From contig JAOZIF010000103.1 in NCBI GenBank assembly GCA_026014495.1, positions 1 to 33,755 of the forward strand: a stretch of DNA of 33,755 nt. Reading direction: 5' to 3'. The notes beneath the pieces were generated by a model that saw nothing but the letters and a program-made list of their open reading frames with translations, made no database searches and had not been told where the DNA came from. Both the position numbers and the translations under genes were made by a program. The DNA is from Candidatus Bathyarchaeum sp. (GTDB taxonomy: Archaea; Thermoproteota; Bathyarchaeia; Bathyarchaeales; Bathyarchaeaceae). Shown in pieces: positions 16,192 to 24,246 of this stretch (the first letter of the stretch is position 1; each line of letters starts with the position of its first letter).

Positions 16192-16223
16192 TATATAAAC
16201 TTCGAATGCAATCGCAAAATTTT
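16192..16223 (+). repeat. TATATAA-CTTCGAA-AATCG-AAAATTTT repeat, copy 1
   Basis: This 32-bp sequence shares 27 positions with 25190-25221 on the same strand. It contains TATATAA and would be a good TATA box. It ends four bases before the stop of the minus-strand GTPase gene, so a transcript from it would be antisense to that gene's 3' end. Confidence 0.6.
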
Positions 16224-16227
16224 TTGG

Positions 16228-17436
16228 CTACCATTTCATGTGTATTTCAACTGTGTCACCGTCTTCAAGATTAAAAGCTCCGCCAACCTTTTGTGGACTA
16301 AAACGTAGCCTTTTTGACCATACTTTAGCATATGAAAACTGGTTATAAAAATCAGTGTGAATTCGCTTAGCCAAATCAAACACTGTGGACCCTTTTTTGA
16401 TTGTAAATGGCCGCATAGAAGCATCTTTCTTATTCGGCTCCTTTGTGTAAACCCGAATAATATCCAGCATACCAAATATTTCAGACCCCAATTTATCTAT
16501 GCCCTCCTTTGTTGTACATGACACAGCAACAACATTCATTTCTTTTCCCACAACCTTTTTCAGCTGCTCCAACCGCTCAGCAGCCAATGGATGATCCATT
16601 TTGTTAGCCAAAATCAGGGCAGGACGATACGCCTTTCCCTCAAAAATTGCCTCTTCAACATCATCAAACGTAGCTTCGCCACGAATCTTAATCGTAGCAT
16701 CACGTATTCCATAGCTTTTCATAAGTTGCGCCAAATCCTTAACAGTACAATCAACCAGCTTCCCTAAAACAATAAACTTCAATTTCGCACCCATATGCTT
16801 CTTCTCAATGTCGATACGAGCCTTGGGCTTTTTTGTAAGAATCTTTGACTTCTCCAGTTCTTTAGAAATAAGCAAAAATTGTTCAACTGGATTCTGAGAC
16901 AAATCCACCATCAAAACTAAACCGTCAGCGTTTCTGGCAGAGGTCAAAGTCTGCAATCCCCATGCACCACCCTCTGAAGAACCCTCCATAAGTGCCGGAG
17001 TTTCAACCATCTGAAGCTGCAGGTCTTGATAATTGAACATCCCTGGTGTTTGCTCGGTCGTGGTGTACGGATAATTCAATACCGCCACTTTTGAGTTAGT
17101 TAAAGTAGACAACAGACTGCTACGCCCAACATTGGTTGGACCCAAAATAACAATTTGTGCATCACCCTCTTTTTCAACAAATACTCTGGGTCCAGTTGCT
17201 ACACCGGTTCGCTTCTGTTTTTTGTCTTCAATTTCCTGTTTTAGCACTGAAATCTTTCGCTTGACTTGAGCCCGAAGATTTTCTGTACCTTTATGCTTAG
17301 GAAAAAGACCCATGAACTCTTGAAGCTTCTTAATTTTTTCCTCAGGGTTCCTAGCCAAAGACGCCTCACGATATTTCTGTTTAGCCTCTGCAGGAAGATT
17401 AGCGGGCATAGAGCAGTCATCTAGATAGTAACTCAC
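16228..17436 (-). CDS. DRG/OBG-family GTPase with TGS domain
   Basis: The 402-residue protein has an N-terminal helical segment (PANLPAEAKQKYREAS, then PKHKGTENLRAQVKRK), a GTPase domain with G1 GPTNVGRSS (near residue 100), G4 NKMD and G5-like SCTTKEG, and a C-terminal TGS domain (TIKKGSTVFDLAKRIH, ending VEIHMKW). The family binds ribosomes and is close to eukaryotic DRG1/2. G3 is unusual: where DRG proteins have DxPG, this has ETPA. The GTG start is used by the ORF track; an ATG lies nine codons on. It is monocistronic. Confidence 0.9.
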   Translation of the reverse strand: MSYYLDDCSMPANLPAEAKQKYREASLARNPEEKIKKLQEFMGLFPKHKGTENLRAQVKRKISVLKQEIEDKKQKRTGVATGPRVFVEKEGDAQIVILGPTNVGRSSLLSTLTNSKVAVLNYPYTTTEQTPGMFNYQDLQLQMVETPALMEGSSEGGAWGLQTLTSARNADGLVLMVDLSQNPVEQFLLISKELEKSKILTKKPKARIDIEKKHMGAKLKFIVLGKLVDCTVKDLAQLMKSYGIRDATIKIRGEATFDDVEEAIFEGKAYRPALILANKMDHPLAAERLEQLKKVVGKEMNVVAVSCTTKEGIDKLGSEIFGMLDIIRVYTKEPNKKDASMRPFTIKKGSTVFDLAKRIHTDFYNQFSYAKVWSKRLRFSPQKVGGAFNLEDGDTVEIHMKW

Positions 17437-17585
17437 AGTGGAAAGAGATATTATCTTTTCGAAAAATCGATGACTAAACAGTCTTTTAACAGGATATAGC
17501 CAACGAAAATCAGTTAATTAAAATTGAACCAAACACATCATGATTATGGTAATTAATGATTCTCACGACAAGGGGAACACAAAGC

Positions 17586-18155
17586 ATGAAGAAATCACAC
17601 GTTTTTGACCCCAGACACATTGAGGCACTAGAATCAAAAGAAAGAACAGCTTGGCAAAATCCAGAAGAAATAATTCCAATTCTAAACCTTAAACCTTCAT
17701 ATATCGCAGCTGATTTGGGGTGCGGAACAGGCTACTTTACGATTCCACTTTCTCGCAAAGTCAAGAAGGTCTACGGTATCGATGTTCAAAATGAAATGCT
17801 AGCTTTTCTTGACCAAAAAATTCAAAAACAAAAAATAAGAAACATCGAAACTATACTCGCAAAAGAAAACAAGATTCCACTCCCAGACGAAAGCATAAAC
17901 TTTCTGCTGACAGTAAACACACTCCACGAATTCCATGACCGAGACGCGATACTCAAAGAAATAATACGAGTAATAACAACACAAGGACAAGTAGCCGTAA
18001 TCGATTTCAAAAAGGAAAACATGAGTTTTGGTCCTCCTAACTCAATCAGGGTTTCTAAAGAGAAATCAATTAGACTCTTCGAGAAACAGGGCTTGACCGT
18101 TTTAGACTCACATACCCTCAGGTACCATTATCTTATAGTTTTTGGGAAAAAGTAG
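17586..18155 (+). CDS. Class I SAM-dependent methyltransferase
   Basis: The roughly 189-residue protein has motif I ADLGCGTGYFTIPL, the acidic end of strand 2 in VYGIDVQNEM, motif II-like LPDESINFLLTVNTLHEFHD, and a C-terminal strand pair (GLTVLDSHTLRYHYLIVFG). The ATG at 17586 follows AGGGGAACA at the right distance and is preferred over the ORF-track ATG ten codons upstream. It is of the Methyltransf_11/UbiE-like type. The substrate could be a small molecule, lipid or arsenite; none of the Cys of an ArsM enzyme is seen. It is divergent from the GTPase and probably monocistronic. Confidence 0.88.
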   Translation: MKKSHVFDPRHIEALESKERTAWQNPEEIIPILNLKPSYIAADLGCGTGYFTIPLSRKVKKVYGIDVQNEMLAFLDQKIQKQKIRNIETILAKENKIPLPDESINFLLTVNTLHEFHDRDAILKEIIRVITTQGQVAVIDFKKENMSFGPPNSIRVSKEKSIRLFEKQGLTVLDSHTLRYHYLIVFGKK

Positions 18156-18159
18156 TGTT

Positions 18160-18381
18160 CTATGAAAGAAATTTGTTGATGCTTTTGTATCCACCATGAT
18201 TGAGAAAAACTTGCATTCGTCTTTCATACGCAAAATTGATGTCATTGCTTACGTTTTCACCAATGTAATTTTTTTGTTTCTCATGAGATTTGCGCCAAAA
18301 ATAACCTGCTTTTGAGCTTTGATTTTGAGAGTAAGCCTTTGTATGCTGCCGCAAGTAGGCAAAACTAGCCACTTCTACCAC
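18160..18381 (-). CDS. Doubtful 73-aa ORF ending inside repeat copy B
   Basis: The frame starts at GTG and gives a polar, aromatic-rich peptide (for example GYFWRKSHEKQKNYIGE) that ends GGYKSINKFLS, the last part being encoded by the 21-bp repeat. Composition is protein-like, but there is no ribosome site and no recognisable family. Copies A and C preserve only the GYKSINK codons. It may be the remnant of a gene that once travelled with the recombinase. Confidence 0.25.
   Translation of the reverse strand: MVEVASFAYLRQHTKAYSQNQSSKAGYFWRKSHEKQKNYIGENVSNDINFAYERRMQVFLNHGGYKSINKFLS
18172..18194 (-). repeat. Repeat copy B, left inverted repeat of the recombinase segment
   Basis: It is identical over 21 bp (18172-18192) to copies A and C but in the opposite orientation; with copy C the match extends to GTGGATAC (23 bp). 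Together with copy C it brackets the tyrosine recombinase gene as perfect inverted repeats about 1.5 kb apart. Confidence 0.8.
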
Positions 18382-18579
18382 GTATACCCAACGAATTTAG
18401 ACAATTTAGTGATGATGGTGCACTATAAAATACATATTATTTTATACATCACCAAGCATTGAATATCCCTCAAGACGGTGTTTTAGGACACATCACCCAA
18501 AAATTATTTCATAACAGTTCTCATCAACTGTCAATATTAAATAGAACCAACAACCATAAACAATTGAGCGCACCTAAAA
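18195..18579. other. Gap upstream of the recombinase
   Basis: Apart from the doubtful 73-aa ORF the only clear structure is the hairpin at 18417-18453. No ribosome site stands before the recombinase ATG, and an in-frame TGA four codons upstream shows the N-terminal domain is not simply missed. Confidence 0.5.
18417..18453. repeat. Hairpin TATAAAATA-CATAT-TATTTTATA with outer GGTG/CACC
   Basis: Nine-base arms pair perfectly around a five-base loop. Four more pairs (GGTG with CACC) follow after three mismatches. The dyad is about 125 bases before the recombinase start and could be its operator or a core recombination or binding site. Confidence 0.5.
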
Positions 18580-19275
18580 ATGGATGACCTGACGCTACCT
18601 GAAGTCGAAACAGTAAGAAAAAGAATAGAAACAGCAACAAAAAAAGAGGCAAAGTTTTGCTTAATGGCAGCATACCTTTTTTGTGCAAGGGCATCCGAAG
18701 TAATAGGGGCAACAAACCGCTATGACCTAACACATAACCAAACTGTAGCACGCGGACCAACCGGACAAGACGTCAAAATTGAAACGTTTGAAATTGGGGA
18801 CACAAAAACAGAAGCTGCAATCTTTACAGTTAGAACTGCGAAACGTGACGGAAAAATAAGAAAAATCGCATTACCTCTCGAGAAAAGTTTTGAACCCTGG
18901 ACTGAAAAATTATACACATATTATATCGATCACGGAAACGACAAAGTCTTTCCATTCACAAGACAGAAAGCATGGGATTATGCACAAGAAACTTTCGCAG
19001 GCTTAAGCTACCCCATAGACAAATACAACATGTATGACACAGAAGGTCTCAAACCAAAACCGATCAAGGCACACATGAAACCATTCAGAACTCACGCCCT
19101 GCGCCACTTACGGGCAACAGAATTAATTGAAACATTCGGATTTACAGGTTTTGACCTTTCTGTTTATGGTGGTTGGACCCTGCGCAGTATGGTCGGTGTC
19201 GGTTCAGCTATGTCTAGATATGCCCACTTAGACTGGCGAAGATACTTCCCCAAATTACTTAAGAAAAGGTTTTAA
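18580..19275 (+). CDS. Tyrosine recombinase, catalytic domain only
   Basis: The 231-residue protein has the complete catalytic set: Arg I in CARASEV, the H-x2-R box in HALRHLRATELI, a Trp-type position III in GGWTLRSM, and the nucleophile Tyr in SRYAHLDW. Archaeal integrases are typically about 300-340 aa with an N-terminal core-binding SAM-like domain. Here the protein starts almost directly at the catalytic domain. The gene is flanked by inverted 21-bp repeats (18172 and 19708), suggesting they are its recombination sites. No tRNA gene or other phage-like gene is adjacent. Confidence 0.87.
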   Translation: MDDLTLPEVETVRKRIETATKKEAKFCLMAAYLFCARASEVIGATNRYDLTHNQTVARGPTGQDVKIETFEIGDTKTEAAIFTVRTAKRDGKIRKIALPLEKSFEPWTEKLYTYYIDHGNDKVFPFTRQKAWDYAQETFAGLSYPIDKYNMYDTEGLKPKPIKAHMKPFRTHALRHLRATELIETFGFTGFDLSVYGGWTLRSMVGVGSAMSRYAHLDWRRYFPKLLKKRF

Positions 19276-19670
19276 CTTATTCAAAGAAGTCGTGTTTTTA
19301 GCATCAATTTCCCGATGGTTTCTATGTAATGAGTTTCTGGAATGTGACCTTGTTAAAATCAGCATCTTAATTGAAGAAAATATACAATTTAATGTTAAAA
19401 CAATGGTGATGTAACAGTTTCGTCAAACTGTTAGATTTGAAGGCTACTTATAAAAAATCAGTAAATTACACAGAACGCAAACCCAGCCTTCAATATCTTT
19501 CAAGTCAACTCTGAGCATAAATTTCAGTTCCAAAAATTTTGAAATGTTCCACAGCCAACAATAAACACTCATGATTTTTACACAAAAAAGGTAGACCTGC
19601 AAGACACAAAAAGCACTACTGTTCACACCATTTTTTAGGACAAAACACATTACAGCATTAAAAAATAACG

Positions 19671-19701
19671 TTTTGAGGCCTCAAAAGAGATGCACTGCAT
19701 C
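19671..19701. repeat. Two adjacent palindromes TTTTGAGGCCTCAAAA and GATGCA-C-TGCATC
   Basis: A perfect 16-bp palindrome (19671-19686) and a perfect 6+1+6 dyad (19689-19701) sit side by side and run straight into repeat copy C. Such clustering beside a putative recombination site is suggestive of protein-binding arm sites, but could also be a terminator. Confidence 0.5.
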
Positions 19702-19734
19702 TAGTGTGGATACAAAAGCATCAACAAAACTCCT
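19700..19734 (+). repeat. Repeat copy C, right inverted repeat of the recombinase segment
   Basis: The 21-bp core (19708-19728) is identical to copy A in the same orientation and to copy B inverted. With copy A it also shares TCTAG before and ACTCCT after the core, with small indels. Confidence 0.8.
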
Positions 19735-19861
19735 GACCTTTAACACTAAAACTCATTTTTGATAATTAAACTTTAGCGGTTCAATGAGTGTACCACAACG
19801 TTTTCAAATTGAAAACAATTACAGCTATACCAACTAAGTTTCAGCGAACAGGTAGCAAACG

Positions 19862-20545
19862 ATGACAGACAATGTTGTGGTGACTTCTTCATTGTGCAGG
19901 CAATTTGAAATTGACGGCGTAGTTGTTAAAGCGCTACAAAACATAGACCTTACTGTTGAGGCGGGCGACTTTGTTTGTATATATGGTCCATCAGGTGCAG
20001 GAAAGACAACTTTACTCAACTTAATCGGTGCATTAGACAAACCGTCAACCGGAAAAATTCTTGTCTTTGATCACGACCTTAGAACGTACAACGAAGATTT
20101 TTTGGCTACTTTCCGCGCAGCACATATCGGATTTGTTTTTCAGTCATATAACCTAATTTCAACTCTAACAGCAAGTGAAAACATCTCTTTTGCCATGGAG
20201 CTAGCAGGATGGAAAAACAACCGAATTCACGAAAGATCAGAAAGCTTGCTTAAAATGGTTGGTTTAGAACAGCGTAAAAACCATTTTCCTGCGCAACTTA
20301 GTGGAGGCGAACGCCAAAGAATAGCATTTGCTCGTGCATTAGCAAACGAGCCCCCCCTTCTTCTCGCAGACGAACCTACAGGAAATTTAGATATCGAAAC
20401 TGGTTTAGAAATTATCCGAATTCTTGAACAGATTAAAACTGAAGGCAAAACAGTTATCGTTGCAACTCACGACGAAAAGTTACTGAATTTAGCAAGTCGT
20501 TCTTTATGTCTTAAGGATGGGAGGCTCACAGACAAACTTGAGTGA
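19862..20545 (+). CDS. MacB/LolD-type ABC transporter ATP-binding protein
   Basis: The 227-residue ATPase has Walker [11 protein letters not shown]-loop FVFQSYNLI, signature [16 protein letters not shown], Walker [13 protein letters not shown] and switch His in ATHDEK. The DEPTGNLD ending and short length are those of the MacB/LolD/FtsE subfamily, which drive mechanotransmission or extrusion of substrates rather than import. The next gene, an FtsX-type permease, overlaps it by 29 bases, so the two are translationally coupled. Confidence 0.92.
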   Translation: MTDNVVVTSSLCRQFEIDGVVVKALQNIDLTVEAGDFVCIYGPSGAGKTTLLNLIGALDKPSTGKILVFDHDLRTYNEDFLATFRAAHIGFVFQSYNLISTLTASENISFAMELAGWKNNRIHERSESLLKMVGLEQRKNHFPAQLSGGERQRIAFARALANEPPLLLADEPTGNLDIETGLEIIRILEQIKTEGKTVIVATHDEKLLNLASRSLCLKDGRLTDKLE

Positions 20546-22403
20546 AATCAATTTTCCGATAAAAGATTTGTCAAGAAGAAAACAGCAGACAACTTTGACT
20601 ATTATTGGTTTGACTGTAGCCACAGCTGCAACAATTTTTTTGGTCCTTTTTGGAAGTAACTTGGGTTTTGAAATCGGTTTCATCACTCAAGGAGGGAAAT
20701 TAACGAGTGGATTTTATAACATATTTTCTCAATTTATTCTGATTGTCAGCATTCTAAATGTTGTAACAGGTCTCATTATAACATCATTTCTTGTTCAATT
20801 GACAATGTCTACACGAATACGAGACATTGGGGTGATGAAAGCATCAGGTTGTTTAAGCAGACCAGTTTTTGCGTATTTTTTTACAGAGTTGTCTTTGATG
20901 GTGTTAGTCAGCACAACAGCAGGAATAATTATCGGAATTTCACTTTACTATTGTTCTACAATTTTTCTGAGCATTGCAGGTTTTTCTATTTCACAAAACC
21001 TTGACATAACCGCAATTCTTGTTGTTTCACTGGTCACAATTGTTTTTTCTCATATTTTTGGAGCGTTACCTATAAAAAAAGCATCAAAAGCAAAACCAAT
21101 AGAAGCTATGTCTCCCATATACGAAGAAGAAACAAACGCAACAGTGGGACATAAAGTTCCTTCAAAACTTGGGTTTACATTTAAAATGGCGTACCGCAAT
21201 TTGCTTCGTAGACAATCCACAACAATTCACGCAATAATCTGCTTCACAGCGGTTTTAACCTTGATTACAGTTACAATCACGGGTGGACTGATCGCCAACA
21301 ACACCACTTCAACTTACGTTGAACGCGCAATAGGTAGGAACGTTGTTCTAGTGGGACATCCAAAAATCACAGAACGTTACGTTAATTTACTCTCACAATT
21401 TTTTGAATATACACCAAATGAACAGTTCAATTATAATGATTCAAGTTTTGCTATTTCAGGGCAGTTGGTAAGCGATTTGGGGACAATTCAAGGTGTAACT
21501 ATTGTTGATCCGAGATTAGTGTTAGAAACATCAGTTAGAGAAAGCCTTGGAGTAGTACTTGACCCCGTAGAAAAAACAGAAGCTATACTAATTGGGAGCA
21601 ACCGAACAGATACAGCACTGGTTGTAGGGGTACAACCTGAAAACATCATTAACGACTGGCTATTTTTTGGCGAAAAACTAGGGGTAAACGAGACAAATGT
21701 TGCAATGATTGGTGATACATTGGCCGTTAACATGTTTGAGGATGCAACAAATCAAAGAATCAAAATTTTTGATTATAGCGAGTCTCCTTATGACATAGTT
21801 GGGGTATGTGTTGACACTCTGAACAACGGAAAAGTCGTGTACATGCCTCTAGAAACAATGCACAAAGATACAGGACAATCGGGTTACAATCTTGTTTTTG
21901 TTCAAATTGATTCATCAAACAATCCACAAGTTTTTGACCAAATAGAAAAAATGGTAAACGACGAGAATTTGAATGCCATTGAACTTAATTTGGTTTTGGA
22001 TAAGCACATTAATTTCTTGAACAGCATCTGGTCATTGATTATGTTTTTGCCGCTTTTCACGTTGGTAACTGCTGTAGTTGCTCTTTTCAGTTATATTACA
22101 TTGTCAATTTCAGGTCAGCAACATGAATTTGGTATTATGAGAGCAGTTGGAGCCAAACAAAAAACCATAATTAAAATCATTTTTTGTCAAGTGACATTAA
22201 TTATCTTAGTCAGTGGTATGCTTGGAATTTTTGCTGGGTCATCCATTACTTTCGAGTTATTAATCCCTGACCCTGTAATTTCGCAATCAACAATTAGTTC
22301 TGCATACACTTTGTTAATCGCAATAGTGGGGCTACTCTGTGTGTTTAGTCTATATCCAGCAGTGAAAGCTGCAAACAAAACAATTATCGATGCCATTTCG
22401 TAA
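20517..22403 (+). CDS. FtsX/MacB-family ABC permease
   Basis: The 628-residue protein has two FtsX domains. The first (about residues 45-200) has three helices and the coupling loop TRIRDIGVMKASG. A further helix (about 230) leads into an extracellular domain (about 260-500). The second FtsX domain (about 505-628) has QQHEFGIMRAVGAKQ. The ATG overlaps the ATPase gene; a TTG seven codons later, after GGGAGG, is an alternative start. With the ATPase it probably moves a lipid, peptide or surface protein, or transmits force across the membrane. The substrate is unknown. Confidence 0.9.
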   Translation: MGGSQTNLSEINFPIKDLSRRKQQTTLTIIGLTVATAATIFLVLFGSNLGFEIGFITQGGKLTSGFYNIFSQFILIVSILNVVTGLIITSFLVQLTMSTRIRDIGVMKASGCLSRPVFAYFFTELSLMVLVSTTAGIIIGISLYYCSTIFLSIAGFSISQNLDITAILVVSLVTIVFSHIFGALPIKKASKAKPIEAMSPIYEEETNATVGHKVPSKLGFTFKMAYRNLLRRQSTTIHAIICFTAVLTLITVTITGGLIANNTTSTYVERAIGRNVVLVGHPKITERYVNLLSQFFEYTPNEQFNYNDSSFAISGQLVSDLGTIQGVTIVDPRLVLETSVRESLGVVLDPVEKTEAILIGSNRTDTALVVGVQPENIINDWLFFGEKLGVNETNVAMIGDTLAVNMFEDATNQRIKIFDYSESPYDIVGVCVDTLNNGKVVYMPLETMHKDTGQSGYNLVFVQIDSSNNPQVFDQIEKMVNDENLNAIELNLVLDKHINFLNSIWSLIMFLPLFTLVTAVVALFSYITLSISGQQHEFGIMRAVGAKQKTIIKIIFCQVTLIILVSGMLGIFAGSSITFELLIPDPVISQSTISSAYTLLIAIVGLLCVFSLYPAVKAANKTIIDAIS

Positions 22404-22419
22404 TATAACAATTGATGAA

Positions 22420-23139
22420 CTAATCACTATTGAGATAATCTGACAGCTTAGGCCCTATTTCGGCTTGGAAATGAGCTAATTCCATCTTATGCCCCACAAA
22501 CTCGTCAACAAAATTTTGAATTTGCAATATTGGAACAACAGGCACTTTGTTGTAAAACTTGACTGGACCAGGAAACAAAGACAATATCGCAGGGAAAAGT
22601 GTTGCTTGTTTCCAATTGCCTAACCCTATTTTTTGTTGCAAGAAATGTAATGAATTTGCTAGAACTTGTGTTCGCTTGGCTTGTGCAGCAGCAACACGTG
22701 TTATCGCTGAATTGCCCCAACCTCTCCGCCAACGTTTACAATCTACGCAAACAATAATTGGTTCACTATACGCTACGACATCGATCTCCCATCTTCTTTG
22801 TTCCGCTTTGAACCTGAAATTTCGTTTGATTACAAAATTATTTTTTTCAAAAACTTGTGCTGCAAAATTTTCAAACTCTTTCCATTCAAGAACGTTACAT
22901 ACTCTTTCAATATCTGTTCCATGATTGATTGCGTGAATGGCAAGTTTGACTCGTTGGTTCGAAGATAGTTCGATTTGTTCGTTTTCACATTCGATGAATC
23001 CAAAGTCACAAAGACCACTCAAAACGTTGTTAATCAAATGAACAGGAACGTTTGATTCACGGGCAATAACCTGCTTAACCGCAGGTTTACCATTTGCATG
23101 TTTTAAGATAGCAATTATTACTTCTGTTTTTGCGGTCAT
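22420..23139 (-). CDS. Winged-helix plus PD-(D/E)XK nuclease-like protein
   Basis: The 239-residue protein starts with a winged helix (about 1-60; GKPAVKQVIARESNVPVHLI). From about residue 85 it has a restriction-endonuclease-like domain: FENFAAQVFEKNNF, then EIDVVAYSEPIIVCVDCKRW carrying the catalytic D...D-x-K set. This is the Mrr_cat/archaeal Holliday-resolvase-like arrangement. It is not paired with a methyltransferase gene, so a classical restriction system is unlikely. Repair, or regulation through a nuclease-like domain, is possible. It follows cofE in the same direction with a 26-base gap. Confidence 0.8.
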   Translation of the reverse strand: MTAKTEVIIAILKHANGKPAVKQVIARESNVPVHLINNVLSGLCDFGFIECENEQIELSSNQRVKLAIHAINHGTDIERVCNVLEWKEFENFAAQVFEKNNFVIKRNFRFKAEQRRWEIDVVAYSEPIIVCVDCKRWRRGWGNSAITRVAAAQAKRTQVLANSLHFLQQKIGLGNWKQATLFPAILSLFPGPVKFYNKVPVVPILQIQNFVDEFVGHKMELAHFQAEIGPKLSDYLNSD

Positions 23140-23165
23140 TTACTTTCTTTTTCCAAAATTGTTTT

Positions 23166-23924
23166 TTAGATAAACAGGTCGTCTTCTGGAAGGCGTATCA
23201 ATTTTTTTGCAGTTGATGTTTCAGATTTTGGATACAAATACCCTCTAACTATCGCTACGGGGATACCTTCGTTTGTTTGTCCAATAACCAGTTCAGCAGC
23301 TGAAGCTAACTCGTCGGCAATTGCTGTTCTTTTTACTCTAATGGTATACCCAAATAGGTCTTTTTTTCCTCTTCTATCTAGTAGTGGCTCAAATCCGGAA
23401 GTGCCTAAAGCTATGTTGATTTCACCCTGACGGAGGGGACGACCATGGGTATCTGATACAATTACAGCCACATCTTTCTTAGAGATTTTATTCAAAGTCT
23501 GCCGTATTGTTTGGGCTGATTGATCAGAATCTTCAGGTAAAAGAGCTACAACAGTGTGTCCAGGAACGTTAGACTGATCAATTCCGGAGTTAGCACAGAC
23601 CAAACCCTGTTTTGTTTCGGTGATAAATTTTCCTTTACTCATACGTACAATACTTTTGGATTCTCTAAGAATAACCTCTACAAGCCTAGGGTCTTTATTT
23701 GTTCTCTCAGCAACTGATGTGGCAAACTTTGAAGGATTAACTGTTTTTAAGTCTACAACGTTTCCTTCAGCTCTCGCAACTACTACATGAGTAATCACTA
23801 TCACATCACCATTTTGTATAGGTGTTCCCTGCTTTTCGGCAGCTTGACATATCATCAAAGCTAGATTGTCCCCTTTTTTTATTATCGGCAATCCTGTTAC
23901 AGGATATATCTCAACTTTATTCAA
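23166..23924 (-). CDS. cofE: Coenzyme F420-0:L-glutamate ligase
   Basis: The 252-residue protein matches CofE along its length: VEIYPVTGLPIIKKGD, GDVIVITHVVVARAEG, ANSGIDQSN, VSDTHGRPLRQGEINIALG, then DLFGYTIRVKRTAIADELAS. It uses GTP to add the first one or two gamma-linked glutamates to F420-0, a hydride-carrying deazaflavin of methanogens and other archaea. The length equals that of characterised archaeal CofE. It starts at TTG behind GAGGCTTTGTGA. Its presence shows the host makes F420. Confidence 0.93.
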   Translation of the reverse strand: MNKVEIYPVTGLPIIKKGDNLALMICQAAEKQGTPIQNGDVIVITHVVVARAEGNVVDLKTVNPSKFATSVAERTNKDPRLVEVILRESKSIVRMSKGKFITETKQGLVCANSGIDQSNVPGHTVVALLPEDSDQSAQTIRQTLNKISKKDVAVIVSDTHGRPLRQGEINIALGTSGFEPLLDRRGKKDLFGYTIRVKRTAIADELASAAELVIGQTNEGIPVAIVRGYLYPKSETSTAKKLIRLPEDDLFI

Positions 23925-24246
23925 TCACAAAGCCTCGTCAGTAGATTCACTTTGAGGGTTTAATAGTATTCGCCTCTTAAAACAAGTAATAATTTCAGAT
24001 AAATGCTCATTTATATGTTCTGTATGCTATTACTTTTACAGTTTTATAATAAAAAATGTTTGGACACCCTAGTAATTATGTAAGACAATTCGAAACATTT
24101 GACCAAAAAAATAAAAAACTAAGCAGATATTTTGCAGCACAAATAATATTTTTGTTAATAATCAATTGAATCTAACATTAAACGAGATTAGTAAATTAAC
24201 TTAGAAAAGCTTTTTTCCTCTTTAACTCTTGAGATACATTGATGTT

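Larger units (their letters stand above)
15301..16227. other. 927-bp gene-free gap rich in repeats
   Basis: No convincing coding frame is present. Contents recognised: a TTGACACT/AGTGTCAA inverted repeat (15786-15832), at least two units of a roughly 100-bp tandem repeat (15952-16165), and a TATATAA-containing 32-bp sequence also found at 25190. The gap separates two convergent genes. A short frame near 15806 with CQKC is too small to support. Confidence 0.6.
19276..19861. other. 586-bp gene-free gap behind the recombinase
   Basis: No supported gene; the 68-aa ORF at 19444-19650 on the minus strand has a Cys/Phe-rich, low-quality composition. The gap holds two perfect palindromes next to repeat copy C and, just before the ABC ATPase, AT-rich sequence that should contain its promoter. 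Confidence 0.5.

Noticed and set aside
18411-18417. C-box-like GTGATGA, possible C/D guide RNA
   Set aside because: No CTGA D box at a fitting distance downstream.
19444-19650. Minus-strand 68-aa ORF in the gap behind the recombinase
   Set aside because: Cys/Phe/Leu-rich text with no ribosome site and no recognisable fold; likely chance in AT-rich DNA.
14776-19728. A 4.9-kb integrated genetic element bounded by copies A and C
   Set aside because: The enclosed YjbQ, DRG-like GTPase and methyltransferase look like resident genes, and there is no tRNA target or viral/plasmid gene. Kept only as a rearrangement possibility.
22420-23139. Type II or IV restriction-modification system
   Set aside because: No methyltransferase with a restriction context is adjacent; the methyltransferase at 17586 is a small-molecule type.
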